Source: Pirellulales bacterium
Lineage (GTDB): Bacteria > Planctomycetota > Planctomycetia > Pirellulales > JAEUIK01
Direction of reading: 5' to 3'
NCBI GenBank assembly: GCA_019694455.1
Contig: JAIBBY010000005.1
Location: 1-64,000 of the forward strand
DNA length: 64,000 nucleotides
Position numbers and translations under genes: made by a program. Numbering within the stretch: the stretch's first letter is position 1; each line of letters starts with the position of its first letter. The notes under the pieces were generated by a model. The model did no database searches. It had not been told where the DNA came from and saw only the letters and a list, made by a program, of their open reading frames with translations. Positions 53,580 to 62,959 of the stretch are shown here, piece by piece.

Positions 53580-55484
53580 ATGGCGACCACACTTTCTAGC
53601 ACGGCCGCACAGCCGGCCGCCCGCCCCGTTTCCGGCACCCACATTCCCTCCTACGTATTCGACTCGCACGGCGATCTGGCCCGGCTTGTCGCCCAAACCA
53701 TTTCGCGGTTGATTCGCGAACGCAATGGCTTTGGTCAGGCAGCCGTGCTGGGACTGCCGACTGGTTCCACCCCAGTCGGCGTCTACCGCGAGTTGATCCG
53801 CATGCACCGCGAAGAAGGGCTCGACTTCTCCCATGTCGTCACCTTCAATCTCGATGAATACTTCGGGCTCGATCGCGATCAACTGCAAAGCTACCACCGC
53901 TGGATGTTCGAGCACTTCTTCGATCATGTGAACATCCCGCGCGAGAACATCCACATTCCGGACGGCACGATTCCCCCTGACCGCGTGGACGATCATTGCC
54001 GCAGGTACGAAGAACTGATCGAGCGCGCCGGTGGCATCGACTTGCAACTACTCGGCATCGGTCGCAATGGACATATCGGTTTCAACGAACCCTTTAGCCC
54101 GCGGCATAGCCGGACACGGCTTGCGACGCTGGACCCGATCACTCGCAAAGACGCCGCCAGCGACTTTTTCAGCGAGGAGAATGTGCCCACCAGCGCCATC
54201 ACCATGGGCATCGGCACCATTCTCGATGCGCGCAAGATCATTTTGATGGCGCTGGGCGAACATAAATCTACAATCGTTCGCGAGGCGGTCGAAGGGCCAC
54301 TCACAGATCGTGTGCCCGCCAGTTATCTGCGCGAGCATCCAGACGCCGCGTTTCTGCTCGATCGGGCCGCTTCGGCCAAGCTGACGGGCGTAGCCACGCC
54401 GTGGCTCTTGGGGGGCGTCAACTGGACCGACGCGCTCATCAAGCGAGCGGTGCTCTGGCTGGCCGAGCGCACTGGCAAGGCGCTGCTGAAGCTCGACGAC
54501 AACGATTTTCGCAACCACAACTTGCATCAATTGCTGCGGCATCACGGCCCGGCGCAAACGGTGGCGCATCGCGTGTTTCGCTGGATGATGGACACCATCG
54601 AATACCATCCCGCCGGTCGTGAACAAAAGCGCACACTCTGCTTTAGCCCCCATCCTGATGACGACGTGATCAGCATGGGCGGCACCTTAATCCGCCTGGT
54701 CGAAGACGGACATGACGTGCATATCGCCTACATGACCAGCGGCAACATTGCGGTCTTTGATCACGACGCCCGCTGGCTCGCCGATTTGGCAGCCGAGTAC
54801 AACCGAATATTCAGCATCGATCAGTCGCGCTCGCAACAGTTGGAGGACGAAGTGGGGCAGTCGCTCAGGGACAAGAAACCTGGCCAGCCCGATTCTGAGA
54901 CCGTGCTCCGCATCAAGGCCCTGATTCGCTGGGGCGAGGCCAAGGCGGGCGCCACTTCGATCAACGTGCGCGAGGAGAACCTGCACTTCCTCGATTTGCC
55001 GTTTTATCGCACCGGCACCATCGCCAAACGGCCCATTGGTGACGACGATGTGCGATTGATCCGCGAGTTGATCGAGCGTGTCGATCCGGGCCAAGTGTAT
55101 GTCGCGGGCGACCTTTCCGATCCGCACGGCACCCATCGCGTCTGCGCCGAAGCGATCTTCCGCGCGGTAAAGCAGATCGAATCCGATCGCGGCAGCCGTC
55201 CCGATGTGCTCCTCTATCGTGGCGCTTGGCAAGAGTGGGCCCCACACGAAATCGAAATTGCGGTTCCGCTCAGTCCGCGCGATCTGGAACAAAAGAAACT
55301 CGCCATCTTCCGCCACGAATCGCAAAAGGACACAGCACTCTTTCCTGGCCCGGACGATCCGCGCGAGTTCTGGCAGCGGGCCGAAGATCGCAATCGCGGC
55401 ACTGCCGATGTCTACAATCGATTCGGACTGCCCGAGTACTACGCCATGGAAGGATTTGTGCGCTGGAAGGGCGAGCCCATTTGA
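53580..55484 (+). CDS. nagB: Glucosamine-6-phosphate deaminase fused to LmbE-type domain
   Basis: The 634-residue protein has two domains. Residues about 25-285 are NagB, with LGLPTGSTPVGVY, catalytic LDEYFGL (91-97) and GIGRNGHIGFNEP (159-171). Residues about 350-625 are a LmbE/PIG-L domain with SPHPDDDVISMGG (356-368) and GDLSDPHGTHRVCAEAI. The enzyme should turn GlcN6P into fructose-6-phosphate and ammonia and thus serve the end of the sialic-acid and GlcNAc route. Whether the second domain deacetylates GlcNAc or GlcNAc6P is not known, but the metal motif is intact. Long NagB proteins of this kind are known from Bacteroidetes and Planctomycetes. It sits 120 bases from the divergent NPYLAP gene. 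Confidence 0.88.
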   Translation: MATTLSSTAAQPAARPVSGTHIPSYVFDSHGDLARLVAQTISRLIRERNGFGQAAVLGLPTGSTPVGVYRELIRMHREEGLDFSHVVTFNLDEYFGLDRDQLQSYHRWMFEHFFDHVNIPRENIHIPDGTIPPDRVDDHCRRYEELIERAGGIDLQLLGIGRNGHIGFNEPFSPRHSRTRLATLDPITRKDAASDFFSEENVPTSAITMGIGTILDARKIILMALGEHKSTIVREAVEGPLTDRVPASYLREHPDAAFLLDRAASAKLTGVATPWLLGGVNWTDALIKRAVLWLAERTGKALLKLDDNDFRNHNLHQLLRHHGPAQTVAHRVFRWMMDTIEYHPAGREQKRTLCFSPHPDDDVISMGGTLIRLVEDGHDVHIAYMTSGNIAVFDHDARWLADLAAEYNRIFSIDQSRSQQLEDEVGQSLRDKKPGQPDSETVLRIKALIRWGEAKAGATSINVREENLHFLDLPFYRTGTIAKRPIGDDDVRLIRELIERVDPGQVYVAGDLSDPHGTHRVCAEAIFRAVKQIESDRGSRPDVLLYRGAWQEWAPHEIEIAVPLSPRDLEQKKLAIFRHESQKDTALFPGPDDPREFWQRAEDRNRGTADVYNRFGLPEYYAMEGFVRWKGEPI

Positions 55485-55825
55485 CGTGCGCGCATTACTG
55501 ACGTTGGCGACTGTCTTTTTCCAGATTCGCCATTCTTCCTGATCGCGCGTTCTAGCGGCGTTAAATTTTTCTCTTTCTTGCTATTTTCACGGCAGCCCCC
55601 TGTTGCTGGCGGGAGGTGTCTGCTCACATGGTCGGACCCTACCTAACACATCAACAAATTCGCATACAACGATTTGAATTGATGGCTCGCTTGAACCTAC
55701 CCAACCGAATGGGGCATGTCTCTCGCCCTAATTTGCGACTCTCTCGTCGCGCGCGTCGCACGACTGTGTGACGGCTGCCATTGGTTTTCTGTTTTTCTCA
55801 CCCCTCGCGTACGGAGGCGACCTCG
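55485..55825. other. Intergenic region, no gene seen
   Basis: The 341 bases between the NagB fusion and the c-haem protein include a T-rich tract near 55559-55590 (TTAAATTTTTCTCTTTC). It may be part of a promoter for the downstream gene. No hairpin terminator or small gene with a ribosome site was found. Confidence 0.5.
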
Positions 55826-57046
55826 ATGAACCCCCTTTGGATGCTCTGTCTGACTCTCGCGAGTCTTGAGAAACAAGGAAGTTTCGAAAAGCCGACTATG
55901 GAACAACCGGCCGTCAAGCTCATGAACACCGCCACGGAAACGCTCTATCGGCGGCTGCTGCCAAAGGTCGACGATCCGCATATTCAAAGCGTGCTCGACG
56001 ATCCGCAACTCATCATCTACACCGATTCTGAGATGCCGAAGGCGTATCAGTTTTGGGACGGCGCATTCCCCGGAGTGCATAGCGCCACCTACAACATCTC
56101 GGCAAATGACAGCGAGCCGTTTGGCAACGGCAACGTGGAATTTCCGTGGGGCACACCAGCAGGCGCTCATCGCGCTGCGAGTGTCAAGCCGTTTCGCTTT
56201 CTGCTTCTGCCCAAGGATCAACAGGGGCGCCGTTTGCCAATTGTTTGGTATCAAAAGCCAGGCAGAACCGATGGCGCCACTGGCTATGGATGGACCTATC
56301 CGGTCGGAACCATCTTTGGAGAAATCCTTACGCTGCGTGGCCCCGACGGTTACGACTACGCGTTTGAACTGCGTGTTCGTACGCGCGAATCAGGCGACTG
56401 GGCCGTAGATGTCTTTCGTCCCTTCCCCACAGCCGACGATCTGGCGAAACGCATCACCGAGTTGAAGCCGAACTGGCAGCAGCAGCCTCAACTGGCACAG
56501 CTCATGAATCACTTATCACAGCCATTGCCGGCGCGTCGGTTTTCGCTGACCGACTATCAGCCAGGTCGCCGCGTGTTTCAGCAATCGATGGGGCAGGACG
56601 TGCTGCCCGCAGTCGGCGACGATCAACTTGTCGCCACACTGTTGGAAACCACCACCTTTCGCTCGGCGCACAGCACTGCATGGCGCGTGGGGGCGGGTGG
56701 TGTATCGACCGCCGCGCCCACCACGACGGCGGCGTTCCACATTGTCCCCGCCAACTACGACGCCGGCTTTGTGGAAGTTGATCGTCAATCGTGCCGCCGC
56801 TGCCATGAGACGACCAACCAGAACGTTGATCGCTTCAACGCGGGGCGCGACTGGTACGGACGAATTCGTGGCTCGGATGGCATCTTCTCGTTCCATCCCT
56901 TCTCGCGCGAGTCGATTAGCGGCAACGGTTACTCCGTCGGCGTGCGGATTCGGTACGATCTGCAGCAAGCGGGCGTCATCGCCAAATACGATCCCGCCCG
57001 CCATCCGCAATCGATCTATAGCTCGATTCCCTATTTGGTCGAGTAA
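55826..57046 (+). CDS. Hypothetical protein with a single c-haem motif
   Basis: The 406-residue protein has no recognised family. GGAGGCGACC precedes the ATG at 55826. The N-terminus (MNPLWMLCLTLASLEKQG) is a weak signal-like stretch. One CXXCH motif (CRRCHETT, residues about 332-339) would bind a c haem and implies export. The surrounding segment (VDRQSCRRCHETTNQNVDRF and later GIFSFHPFSRESI) suggests a small cytochrome domain at the C-terminus. The rest (for example FPGVHSATYNISA and GATGYGWTYPVG) is beta-rich. No redox partner is adjacent. Confidence 0.65.
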   Translation: MNPLWMLCLTLASLEKQGSFEKPTMEQPAVKLMNTATETLYRRLLPKVDDPHIQSVLDDPQLIIYTDSEMPKAYQFWDGAFPGVHSATYNISANDSEPFGNGNVEFPWGTPAGAHRAASVKPFRFLLLPKDQQGRRLPIVWYQKPGRTDGATGYGWTYPVGTIFGEILTLRGPDGYDYAFELRVRTRESGDWAVDVFRPFPTADDLAKRITELKPNWQQQPQLAQLMNHLSQPLPARRFSLTDYQPGRRVFQQSMGQDVLPAVGDDQLVATLLETTTFRSAHSTAWRVGAGGVSTAAPTTTAAFHIVPANYDAGFVEVDRQSCRRCHETTNQNVDRFNAGRDWYGRIRGSDGIFSFHPFSRESISGNGYSVGVRIRYDLQQAGVIAKYDPARHPQSIYSSIPYLVE

Positions 57047-57228
57047 CGCGGGCGCATTGGATGCTGCTGACTGACTTATCAGCGTAGCGACGCGATGAAT
57101 TGGGCAGCGCGGCCGTGACGAACAGCCACGCCGCGCTGCTCTTTGCTTGTCGAGAATTCGCGCAGGCGCTTGGCAGATGGACTTTCCGCTCGCCGGGCAA
57201 CCTTAACGGCCAGCAGAACCACGAGGAC

Positions 57229-58335
57229 TCAGGGCTTTTCTGCGTCTTGCTTGTGGTCGTGACCGATCGGGATGGCGAAATCGCCCTGCATGTCGCGCCA
57301 GACCGAATGAATATGATTGGCGGGGTTGCCTGCTGAATCAGGCTGGGTGTTGACGAACTCGATCAGGAAGGTCGGCCCCTGCACTCGGTAGTAGTGACCG
57401 ATGCCGGGCTGGAGCGCGCCGGCCCAGGCGAAATGGATTTTTTCGAAGCCCGCATTTCCGATTTCTTCGATTCGCGCGGCGGCGACCGCTTGCGGCATGT
57501 TGGCGGCGTACGCGGCGATGAGTTTGCGGAGGGTTTCTTGCTGCTCGACAGAGAGGTTCGCCGCAGAGATGCCTTCGGGCGCCGTTTGCGGAGGCTGGGG
57601 CTCGCCGGCCGCGCGCAGGTCGTGCGGAGCCTTTTCGCCAATGATGGCCTGCTTGCGTGAATCGTCTCCCAGCGAGTTGATCAGTTCGAAGGCGAGCAAT
57701 TCTTCTTGGGCCAAGACGCGCGTGCCCCGTTTGGGACCAACGCCGACCTCGGCTTGCACAACGGCCGGGTTGGCGCCGAAGAACGCAGGCGTGTGCGAGA
57801 CGATGCGATTCTTATCAACCACGAAGTTGAGCGACAGATGGTGGCCTTCGACGCTGAGGCCCCATTTCGACTCCAGTCCAGGTTCGCCAAAAATGGTGAA
57901 ATAGTAGCGCTCGGGGTCGCGGATGGGACTGTCTTTGCGGTCATGCTCCAGCGCGCGCAAGATCGACTCAAGCTCCATGATGGTCTGGGCCTTGCCGTAG
58001 CCTGCCTCGCTGAGCGCTGCGGACAGAAGCGCGTGCGCCGCCTTGCGCTGGGCGTCGGCCATTTCCTTGATTTGCAACCCCTTGCGGGTGGGCATGGGAA
58101 TGAAGTGCCAGGCCACGCGCCGCTGATCGTCGAAGGGCGCTTGCGCCTTGGCCTTACCGGCATCGTCGAGAGAGGACAAGAACTGCTGGGCGGCCTCTGT
58201 CATCTTCGGTCCGGGCGAAGCCAGATAGATGGCCCCGGCGACCAGGCCAACCACAGCCAAGGCAAGAGTCAAAGCAGCAAAATCTCGTCCAGTGCCATAG
58301 CGGCAGAGTGATTGCGAACTTGTCACGCGGGTCAC
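57229..58335 (-). CDS. DUF3500 domain protein, membrane-anchored or exported
   Basis: The protein of about 368 residues has one N-terminal hydrophobic segment (AALTLALAVVGLVAGAIYLA). RRVAWHFIPMPTRKGLQIKEM, RKAAHALLSAALSEAGYGKA, RYYFTIFGEP, WGLSVEGHHLSLNFVVD and TPAFFGANPAVV follow, the pattern of DUF3500 proteins. The C-terminal part IHFAWAGALQPGIGHYYRVQGPTFLIEFVNT also fits the family, and the end is His-rich. Function is unknown. Start is uncertain: GTG at 58335 gives a sensible membrane segment, while TTG at 58422 would add 29 residues. Confidence 0.78.
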   Translation of the reverse strand: MTRVTSSQSLCRYGTGRDFAALTLALAVVGLVAGAIYLASPGPKMTEAAQQFLSSLDDAGKAKAQAPFDDQRRVAWHFIPMPTRKGLQIKEMADAQRKAAHALLSAALSEAGYGKAQTIMELESILRALEHDRKDSPIRDPERYYFTIFGEPGLESKWGLSVEGHHLSLNFVVDKNRIVSHTPAFFGANPAVVQAEVGVGPKRGTRVLAQEELLAFELINSLGDDSRKQAIIGEKAPHDLRAAGEPQPPQTAPEGISAANLSVEQQETLRKLIAAYAANMPQAVAAARIEEIGNAGFEKIHFAWAGALQPGIGHYYRVQGPTFLIEFVNTQPDSAGNPANHIHSVWRDMQGDFAIPIGHDHKQDAEKP

Positions 58336-58505
58336 CTGTCTTGCGAGTACCGTGGGAGTCCGCGGCCAGCATAACGACCCGGTAGGGCCGAGGCCAACTT
58401 CATAGTGCAAGTGTCGCGACAACCGCTTTTATCACAGGGCGCGCTTTGTTAGGTTTCTAGCAGTAGCCTACGAGTCTCGGTGAACTAAACCCAACAAAGT
58501 AGCAC

Positions 58506-59780
58506 ATGCCCACGCTTCCCACCTTTACGCCCATTCGCAGCGAAATTGCCGGAATCAACATCGTTGAGTTGGCGCGGCGGCATGGCACGCCGACGTATGT
58601 GTATGACGCGGCAAAGATTATTGAGCGGATCGAGGATCTACGCGAATTTGACGTGATTCGCTATGCCCAAAAGGCGTGTTCGAACATCGCGATTCTCGAT
58701 CTGGCGCGGCGGCATGGGGTGTTGGTCGACGCCGTGAGCGAAGGGGAAGTTCATCGCGCATTGGCAGCGGGCTACTCGACGGCTGGCGATCCGCCGCCGA
58801 TCGTCTACACCGCCGACATTTTTGACCGCGGCGCGCTCGACTTGGTGATCGACAAGCGGATTCACGTGAATTGCGGATCGCCCGACATGATCGACCAACT
58901 TGGCGCCCACGCGCCGGGGCGCGACATCACGCTACGGATCAATCCGGGGTTTGGCCATGGGCACAGCCAGAAAACGAACACCGGCGGCGAACAGTCGAAG
59001 CATGGCATCTGGCACGAACAACTAGCCGACTGCCTCTTGCGCGCCGATCGGCACGGGCTATCGATCAGCGGCCTGCACATGCACATTGGCTCGGGGACTG
59101 ATCTGGAGCACTTGTCGCAAGTGTGCCAGGCGATGGAACGAGCCGTGGCGGAAGTGGGGCGAGTTGTGCGTACGATCAGCGTCGGCGGCGGTCTGCCGAT
59201 TCCATACCGCGAAGGACAGAGTTATGTCGACCTAGACGCATACTACCAATTGTGGAACGCGACACGGCAGCGGATCGAGCAGCAGGTGGGACATAAGATC
59301 ACGCTGGAGATCGAGCCGGGCCGTTACTTGGTGGCAGAGAGTGGCTACCTGGTGTGCGAGATTCGGGCCGTGAAGCAGTCTGGACGCAACACCTTTTATT
59401 TGCTTGACGCCGGATTCAACAACTTGGCGCGGCCGATACTGTACGGGGCTTACCATCCCATGTCGATCGTGGCTGTGGATGGGCGCGGCGAGGAGCGGCC
59501 GCTGCGAGATGTGGTGGTGGGAGGCCCCTTGTGCGAGTCGGGAGACATCTTTACGCAGGAGGAAGGGGGCTTCGTCTGCACGCGCGAACTGCCCGCTGCA
59601 GGGGTGGGTGACTACCTCGTGATCGAGTGCGCCGGGGCCTACGGATTTGTTATGGCGTCGAACTACAACTCCAAGCCGCTGCCAGCGGAAGTGCTGGTCG
59701 TGGACGGCAAGAGCCATGTGGTTCGAGAGCGGCAGACGTTCGCCGACTTGGTGCGCGGCGAGTCGGTGCCAGGCGGTTAA
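58506..59780 (+). CDS. lysA: Diaminopimelate decarboxylase
   Basis: The last lysine-pathway enzyme is a PLP-dependent fold-III decarboxylase of 424 residues. The PLP Lys is in RYAQKACSN (residues about 52-60). LHMHIGSGTDL carries the glycine loop, SVGGGLPIPY the phosphate-binding loop and EPGRYLVAESGYLV the substrate region. CESGDIF marks the dimer-contributed catalytic Cys. A PLP alanine-racemase-like ornithine decarboxylase is excluded by the CESGD motif. It is followed by a TAATG overlap with a frameshifted gene. Confidence 0.92.
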   Translation: MPTLPTFTPIRSEIAGINIVELARRHGTPTYVYDAAKIIERIEDLREFDVIRYAQKACSNIAILDLARRHGVLVDAVSEGEVHRALAAGYSTAGDPPPIVYTADIFDRGALDLVIDKRIHVNCGSPDMIDQLGAHAPGRDITLRINPGFGHGHSQKTNTGGEQSKHGIWHEQLADCLLRADRHGLSISGLHMHIGSGTDLEHLSQVCQAMERAVAEVGRVVRTISVGGGLPIPYREGQSYVDLDAYYQLWNATRQRIEQQVGHKITLEIEPGRYLVAESGYLVCEIRAVKQSGRNTFYLLDAGFNNLARPILYGAYHPMSIVAVDGRGEERPLRDVVVGGPLCESGDIFTQEEGGFVCTRELPAAGVGDYLVIECAGAYGFVMASNYNSKPLPAEVLVVDGKSHVVRERQTFADLVRGESVPGG

Positions 59781-60102
59781 TGCCAATGGGCCATGTGTGG
59801 TGGCGCTATCACGCCGGAGATGCTTTTGGCGATATCTATCACTGGTTCAATCTGGCCGAGGGCGTGATTTGGATGGCGCTTGCCGCGCTCGCTGCGGCTC
59901 GCTTTGTCCGTTACAATCGATCACCGATTGAATTGGTGTACGCCGCAAGGCAAGCTATTTCACTTTCGGCGTGACCGACTTTATCGAGTCGCAGCTTGTG
60001 CCAACATGGTTAATTGCCTTGAAGGCAATCAACCTGGCAGCAATCCTGACGCTGCGGCGATTTGTTTTGAAGCACTACCGTCCGGCCTCGCGAACCTTCT
60101 GA
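59780..60102 (+). pseudogene. Frameshifted small membrane-protein gene downstream of lysA
   Basis: An ATG overlapping the lysA stop (TAATG) opens a frame of 64 codons (GHVWWRYHAGDAFGDIYHWF, then GVIWMALAALAAARF) that stops at 59972-59974. The next frame, open from 59932 to TGA at 60100-60102, continues naturally as TFGVTDFIESQLVPTWLIALKAINLAAI. The joined product of about 105 residues would look like a small planctomycete family with an aromatic first helix and a GVTDFIE motif. The shift needs one lost base between 59932 and 59971. No slippery sequence is there, so mutation or sequencing error is more likely than programmed frameshifting. Confidence 0.6.
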
Positions 60103-60193
60103 GCAATCTTCGTTCGTGAGCTGGATACTGCACATTTTTTCAGTCAGTGCTACATGTGCCCTGGAGGGCGTTGGCGAACCTGCTGAGGGCGCC

Positions 60194-60283
60194 ATGCGTC
60201 GTAAGCGGCAGGCCGCCTGGCTCTTATCGCGGTTGAAACGGGGCGCTGGTCCCAATATCCTGAAGAGTTCGCAATCCGGGTGA
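60194..60283 (+). other. Possible 29-codon leader ORF upstream of ilvB
   Basis: The ORF has GAGGG six bases before its ATG and ends 65 bases before the acetolactate synthase start. The peptide is Arg/Lys-rich and holds only a few Leu and Ile codons, so a classical branched-chain attenuator is not obvious. The 60103-60348 gap otherwise shows nothing clear. Confidence 0.25.
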
Positions 60284-60348
60284 TTAGTTCGCACCCAGAT
60301 GGATGGCAAACGAGCGATTCAACCTCCCCACCCTGGAAAGGCATTCTC

Positions 60349-62127
60349 GTGGCAACTATCGCTGCTCCAACAACTTCCGCCTCGACCTCTGGAGAATTGG
60401 TCAATGGGGCCGATATTCTGGTGCAGTCGCTGGTGAACCACGGAGTTGAGGTGATCTTTGCCTATCCGGGCGGAGCCAGCATGCCGCTACACCAAGCGCT
60501 GACCAAGTTTCGGGACTCGATACGGACAATTTTGCCGCGACATGAGCAGGGCGGTGGCTTTTCAGCCCAAGGATACGCCCGCACTACCGGCCGGCCGGGG
60601 GTGTGCATGGCGACCAGCGGACCGGGCGCGACCAACCTGGTGACGGCGATTGCCGACGCCAAGATGGACTCGATTCCGCTGATTGCGATTACCGGTCAGG
60701 TGCCGACGCCGGTAATTGGGACCGACGCGTTTCAGGAGACGCCGATCGTCGAGGTGTGTCGCGGGATCACCAAGCATCACTATCTGGTGACCGACGTGGC
60801 CGACTTGGCGCGGGTGATGCGAGAGGCGTTTCATGTGGCCACCACCGGTCGGCCAGGGCCGGTGCTAGTGGACGTGCCAAAGAACGTGCAGATTTCGAAG
60901 ATCGTGCCCGACTACGACGAGCCGTTGCAATTGCCGGGTTATCGGGTGGAAGTGCGGCGAGCGCGGCCGGAGCAGATTGCGCAGGTGGCGGCGGCGATCA
61001 AGCGCTCGAAGCGCCCCGTGATTTACGCCGGCGGCGGGGTGATCGCGTCGGAGGCGTCGCCGGAGTTAAACGATTTGGTGCGGCGGACGGGGATTCCGAC
61101 CACTATGACGTTGATGGGGCTCGGCGCTTTTCCTGGAGATGAGGCGCTATCGCTCGACATGCTGGGGATGCACGGCAGCGTGTACGCCAACTACGCGGTG
61201 GATCAGTGCGATTTGCTGATCGCCTTGGGTGTGCGATTCGACGACCGCGTGACGGGCAAGGTGGCGGAGTTCGCCAAGGGAGCGAAAATTGTCCATATCG
61301 ACGTCGATCCCTCGGAGATCAACAAGAACAAGGCGGCGCACATTCCGATCATCAGCGATGTGAAGTACGCGCTGACTGAGTTGAACAAGATCGTTGAAAA
61401 GCCGGACGATATTTCGGCCTGGGTCAAACAAGTCGCCCAGTGGAAGCGCGACGAACCGTTTAGCTACGACCGCGAGTTTGCGGGCATTGTGCCGCAACAC
61501 GCCATTGAGGTCTTATCTCGGTTGTGCGCCCAGCGCGACACGATTGTGACGGTGGGTGTGGGGCAGCATCAGATGTGGGCGGCGCAGCACTTCAAGTTCC
61601 GCAAGCCGCGCACATGGCTATCTAGTTCGGGGTTGGGGACGATGGGGTTTGGTCTGCCCGCGGCGCTAGGCGCGCAGGCGGCGCACCCCGAGAGTCTGGT
61701 GATCGACATCGATGGCGACGGCAGCTTCTTGATGAACGTGCAAGAGATGGCGACCGCCACCTGCGAGAAGTTGCCGGTCAAAGTGTTGTTGCTCAACAAC
61801 CAACACCTGGGGATGGTGATGCAGTGGGAAGATCGATTCCATGCCGGCAATCGGGCGCACACTTATCTGGGGCCGATCGACAATCCGGAGGCGATCGGCC
61901 AGGGAAACGGCATTGGCCCGCAGTCGCGGTATCCCGACTTTGTAACCATCGCCAAAGGGTTTGGGTGGCAGGCGCGCTTCGTGAGCGAGAAAAAAGAGTT
62001 GGAGCGGGCGCTGACGGAGATGATCGACTCCGACGGCCCCTACTTGCTCGACGTGCAGGTGCCGTATCAGGAGCATGTGCTGCCGATGATACCGTCGGGC
62101 ATGACCGTGAAGGACATGATTAAGTAG
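60349..62127 (+). CDS. ilvB: Acetolactate synthase, large subunit
   Basis: The ThDP/FAD enzyme of branched-chain amino-acid synthesis has 592 residues. [35 protein letters not shown] (the cofactor Glu), [37 protein letters not shown] and [29 protein letters not shown] are all present. MVMQWEDRF is the herbicide-site region typical of AHAS. GTG at 60349 follows GGAAAGG at good spacing. No regulatory-subunit gene (ilvN/ilvH) follows; the next gene is on the other strand. Confidence 0.94.
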   Translation: MATIAAPTTSASTSGELVNGADILVQSLVNHGVEVIFAYPGGASMPLHQALTKFRDSIRTILPRHEQGGGFSAQGYARTTGRPGVCMATSGPGATNLVTAIADAKMDSIPLIAITGQVPTPVIGTDAFQETPIVEVCRGITKHHYLVTDVADLARVMREAFHVATTGRPGPVLVDVPKNVQISKIVPDYDEPLQLPGYRVEVRRARPEQIAQVAAAIKRSKRPVIYAGGGVIASEASPELNDLVRRTGIPTTMTLMGLGAFPGDEALSLDMLGMHGSVYANYAVDQCDLLIALGVRFDDRVTGKVAEFAKGAKIVHIDVDPSEINKNKAAHIPIISDVKYALTELNKIVEKPDDISAWVKQVAQWKRDEPFSYDREFAGIVPQHAIEVLSRLCAQRDTIVTVGVGQHQMWAAQHFKFRKPRTWLSSSGLGTMGFGLPAALGAQAAHPESLVIDIDGDGSFLMNVQEMATATCEKLPVKVLLLNNQHLGMVMQWEDRFHAGNRAHTYLGPIDNPEAIGQGNGIGPQSRYPDFVTIAKGFGWQARFVSEKKELERALTEMIDSDGPYLLDVQVPYQEHVLPMIPSGMTVKDMIK

Positions 62128-62160
62128 ATCCAGGCACTAGCCGGGTTGTGGCTGTTTGCG

Positions 62161-62766
62161 CTAGGGAACGCCCGCTGTGGCGGCGGCGGTTTGCACCACG
62201 GGAGGCGGATCCGCCTTCTCGTCGGAAGAGGTGTTTGAAGTATCGGCGGCAGTGGCTCGGTCTCGCCGGGCCAAGAGCGGTCCGCGTTGGCGCTGACGCT
62301 TCTTCCACCGGAGTAGGCGCGAGTCGGCCATGACCTCCTGACCTTCGATCACATGCACGCTTTCGACGTAGTAATTGGCGTCGTAAGAGACTTCAACCTT
62401 GACAGGTGTGCCGTCGGCCATGATCTCGATAGGGGTGCCGGCCGCTTCCCAAAGGCCCGCTGTTAGAAAATCTGCGGTGGCGTGCCCCATGGCACGTAAC
62501 GCCTTGGCGCCTTTGGAATAGCCTTGCTTGAAGGCGAAAACGTCAGTGGTGCCGCCGTCACGTTCTTCGGTCCAAACTGGCGCGCCGAGTTCGGCAATGA
62601 CATGCGTGCGCGGTACACCATCGGTGAGCACGGAGAGGTCACGCTTCGATGGCTGATGCGCCGCCTTCATGACGGCGCAGCCTGAACCCGCGGCAAGTAG
62701 CCAACAGCAAGTGGCCCAGACGCCTAAGACCCGGACCAGCGACAAACGACCCATCCGTGGCGGCAT
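62161..62766 (-). CDS. Lipoprotein of unknown function
   Basis: The 201-residue protein has a lipoprotein signal peptide ending in LLAAGSGC (Cys30), to be processed by LspA. The mature part carries LTDGVPRTHVIAELGAPVWTEERDGGTTDVFAFKQGYSKGAKALRAMGHATADF, which may be a small SmpA/OmlA-like domain. A charged, Pro/Ala-rich tail of about 50 residues follows. It faces ilvB and probably has its own promoter. ATG at 62754 is an alternative start. Confidence 0.72.
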   Translation of the reverse strand: MPPRMGRLSLVRVLGVWATCCWLLAAGSGCAVMKAAHQPSKRDLSVLTDGVPRTHVIAELGAPVWTEERDGGTTDVFAFKQGYSKGAKALRAMGHATADFLTAGLWEAAGTPIEIMADGTPVKVEVSYDANYYVESVHVIEGQEVMADSRLLRWKKRQRQRGPLLARRDRATAADTSNTSSDEKADPPPVVQTAAATAGVP

Positions 62767-62959
62767 GCGCTACCCGCTAACGACGCCGAGACACCTTCGA
62801 GAGCGCGGCAGATTACAAAACCGCGCCGATGCAATCCAGTGCGCGCGGACGTTTTCCGCCCTTAGTTATCGGTTGATCTAATAGCGGTAGTTGAACACCG
62901 CTAGCACGACAACTGGCGGGAATCCGACGCGTCGGCAAGCCAGGCAATTAGGGCAAACA

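Noticed and set aside
59932-59974. Programmed -1 frameshift in the gene after lysA
   Set aside because: The overlap of the two frames has no slippery heptamer and no clear downstream pseudoknot, so a mutation or sequencing error is more likely.
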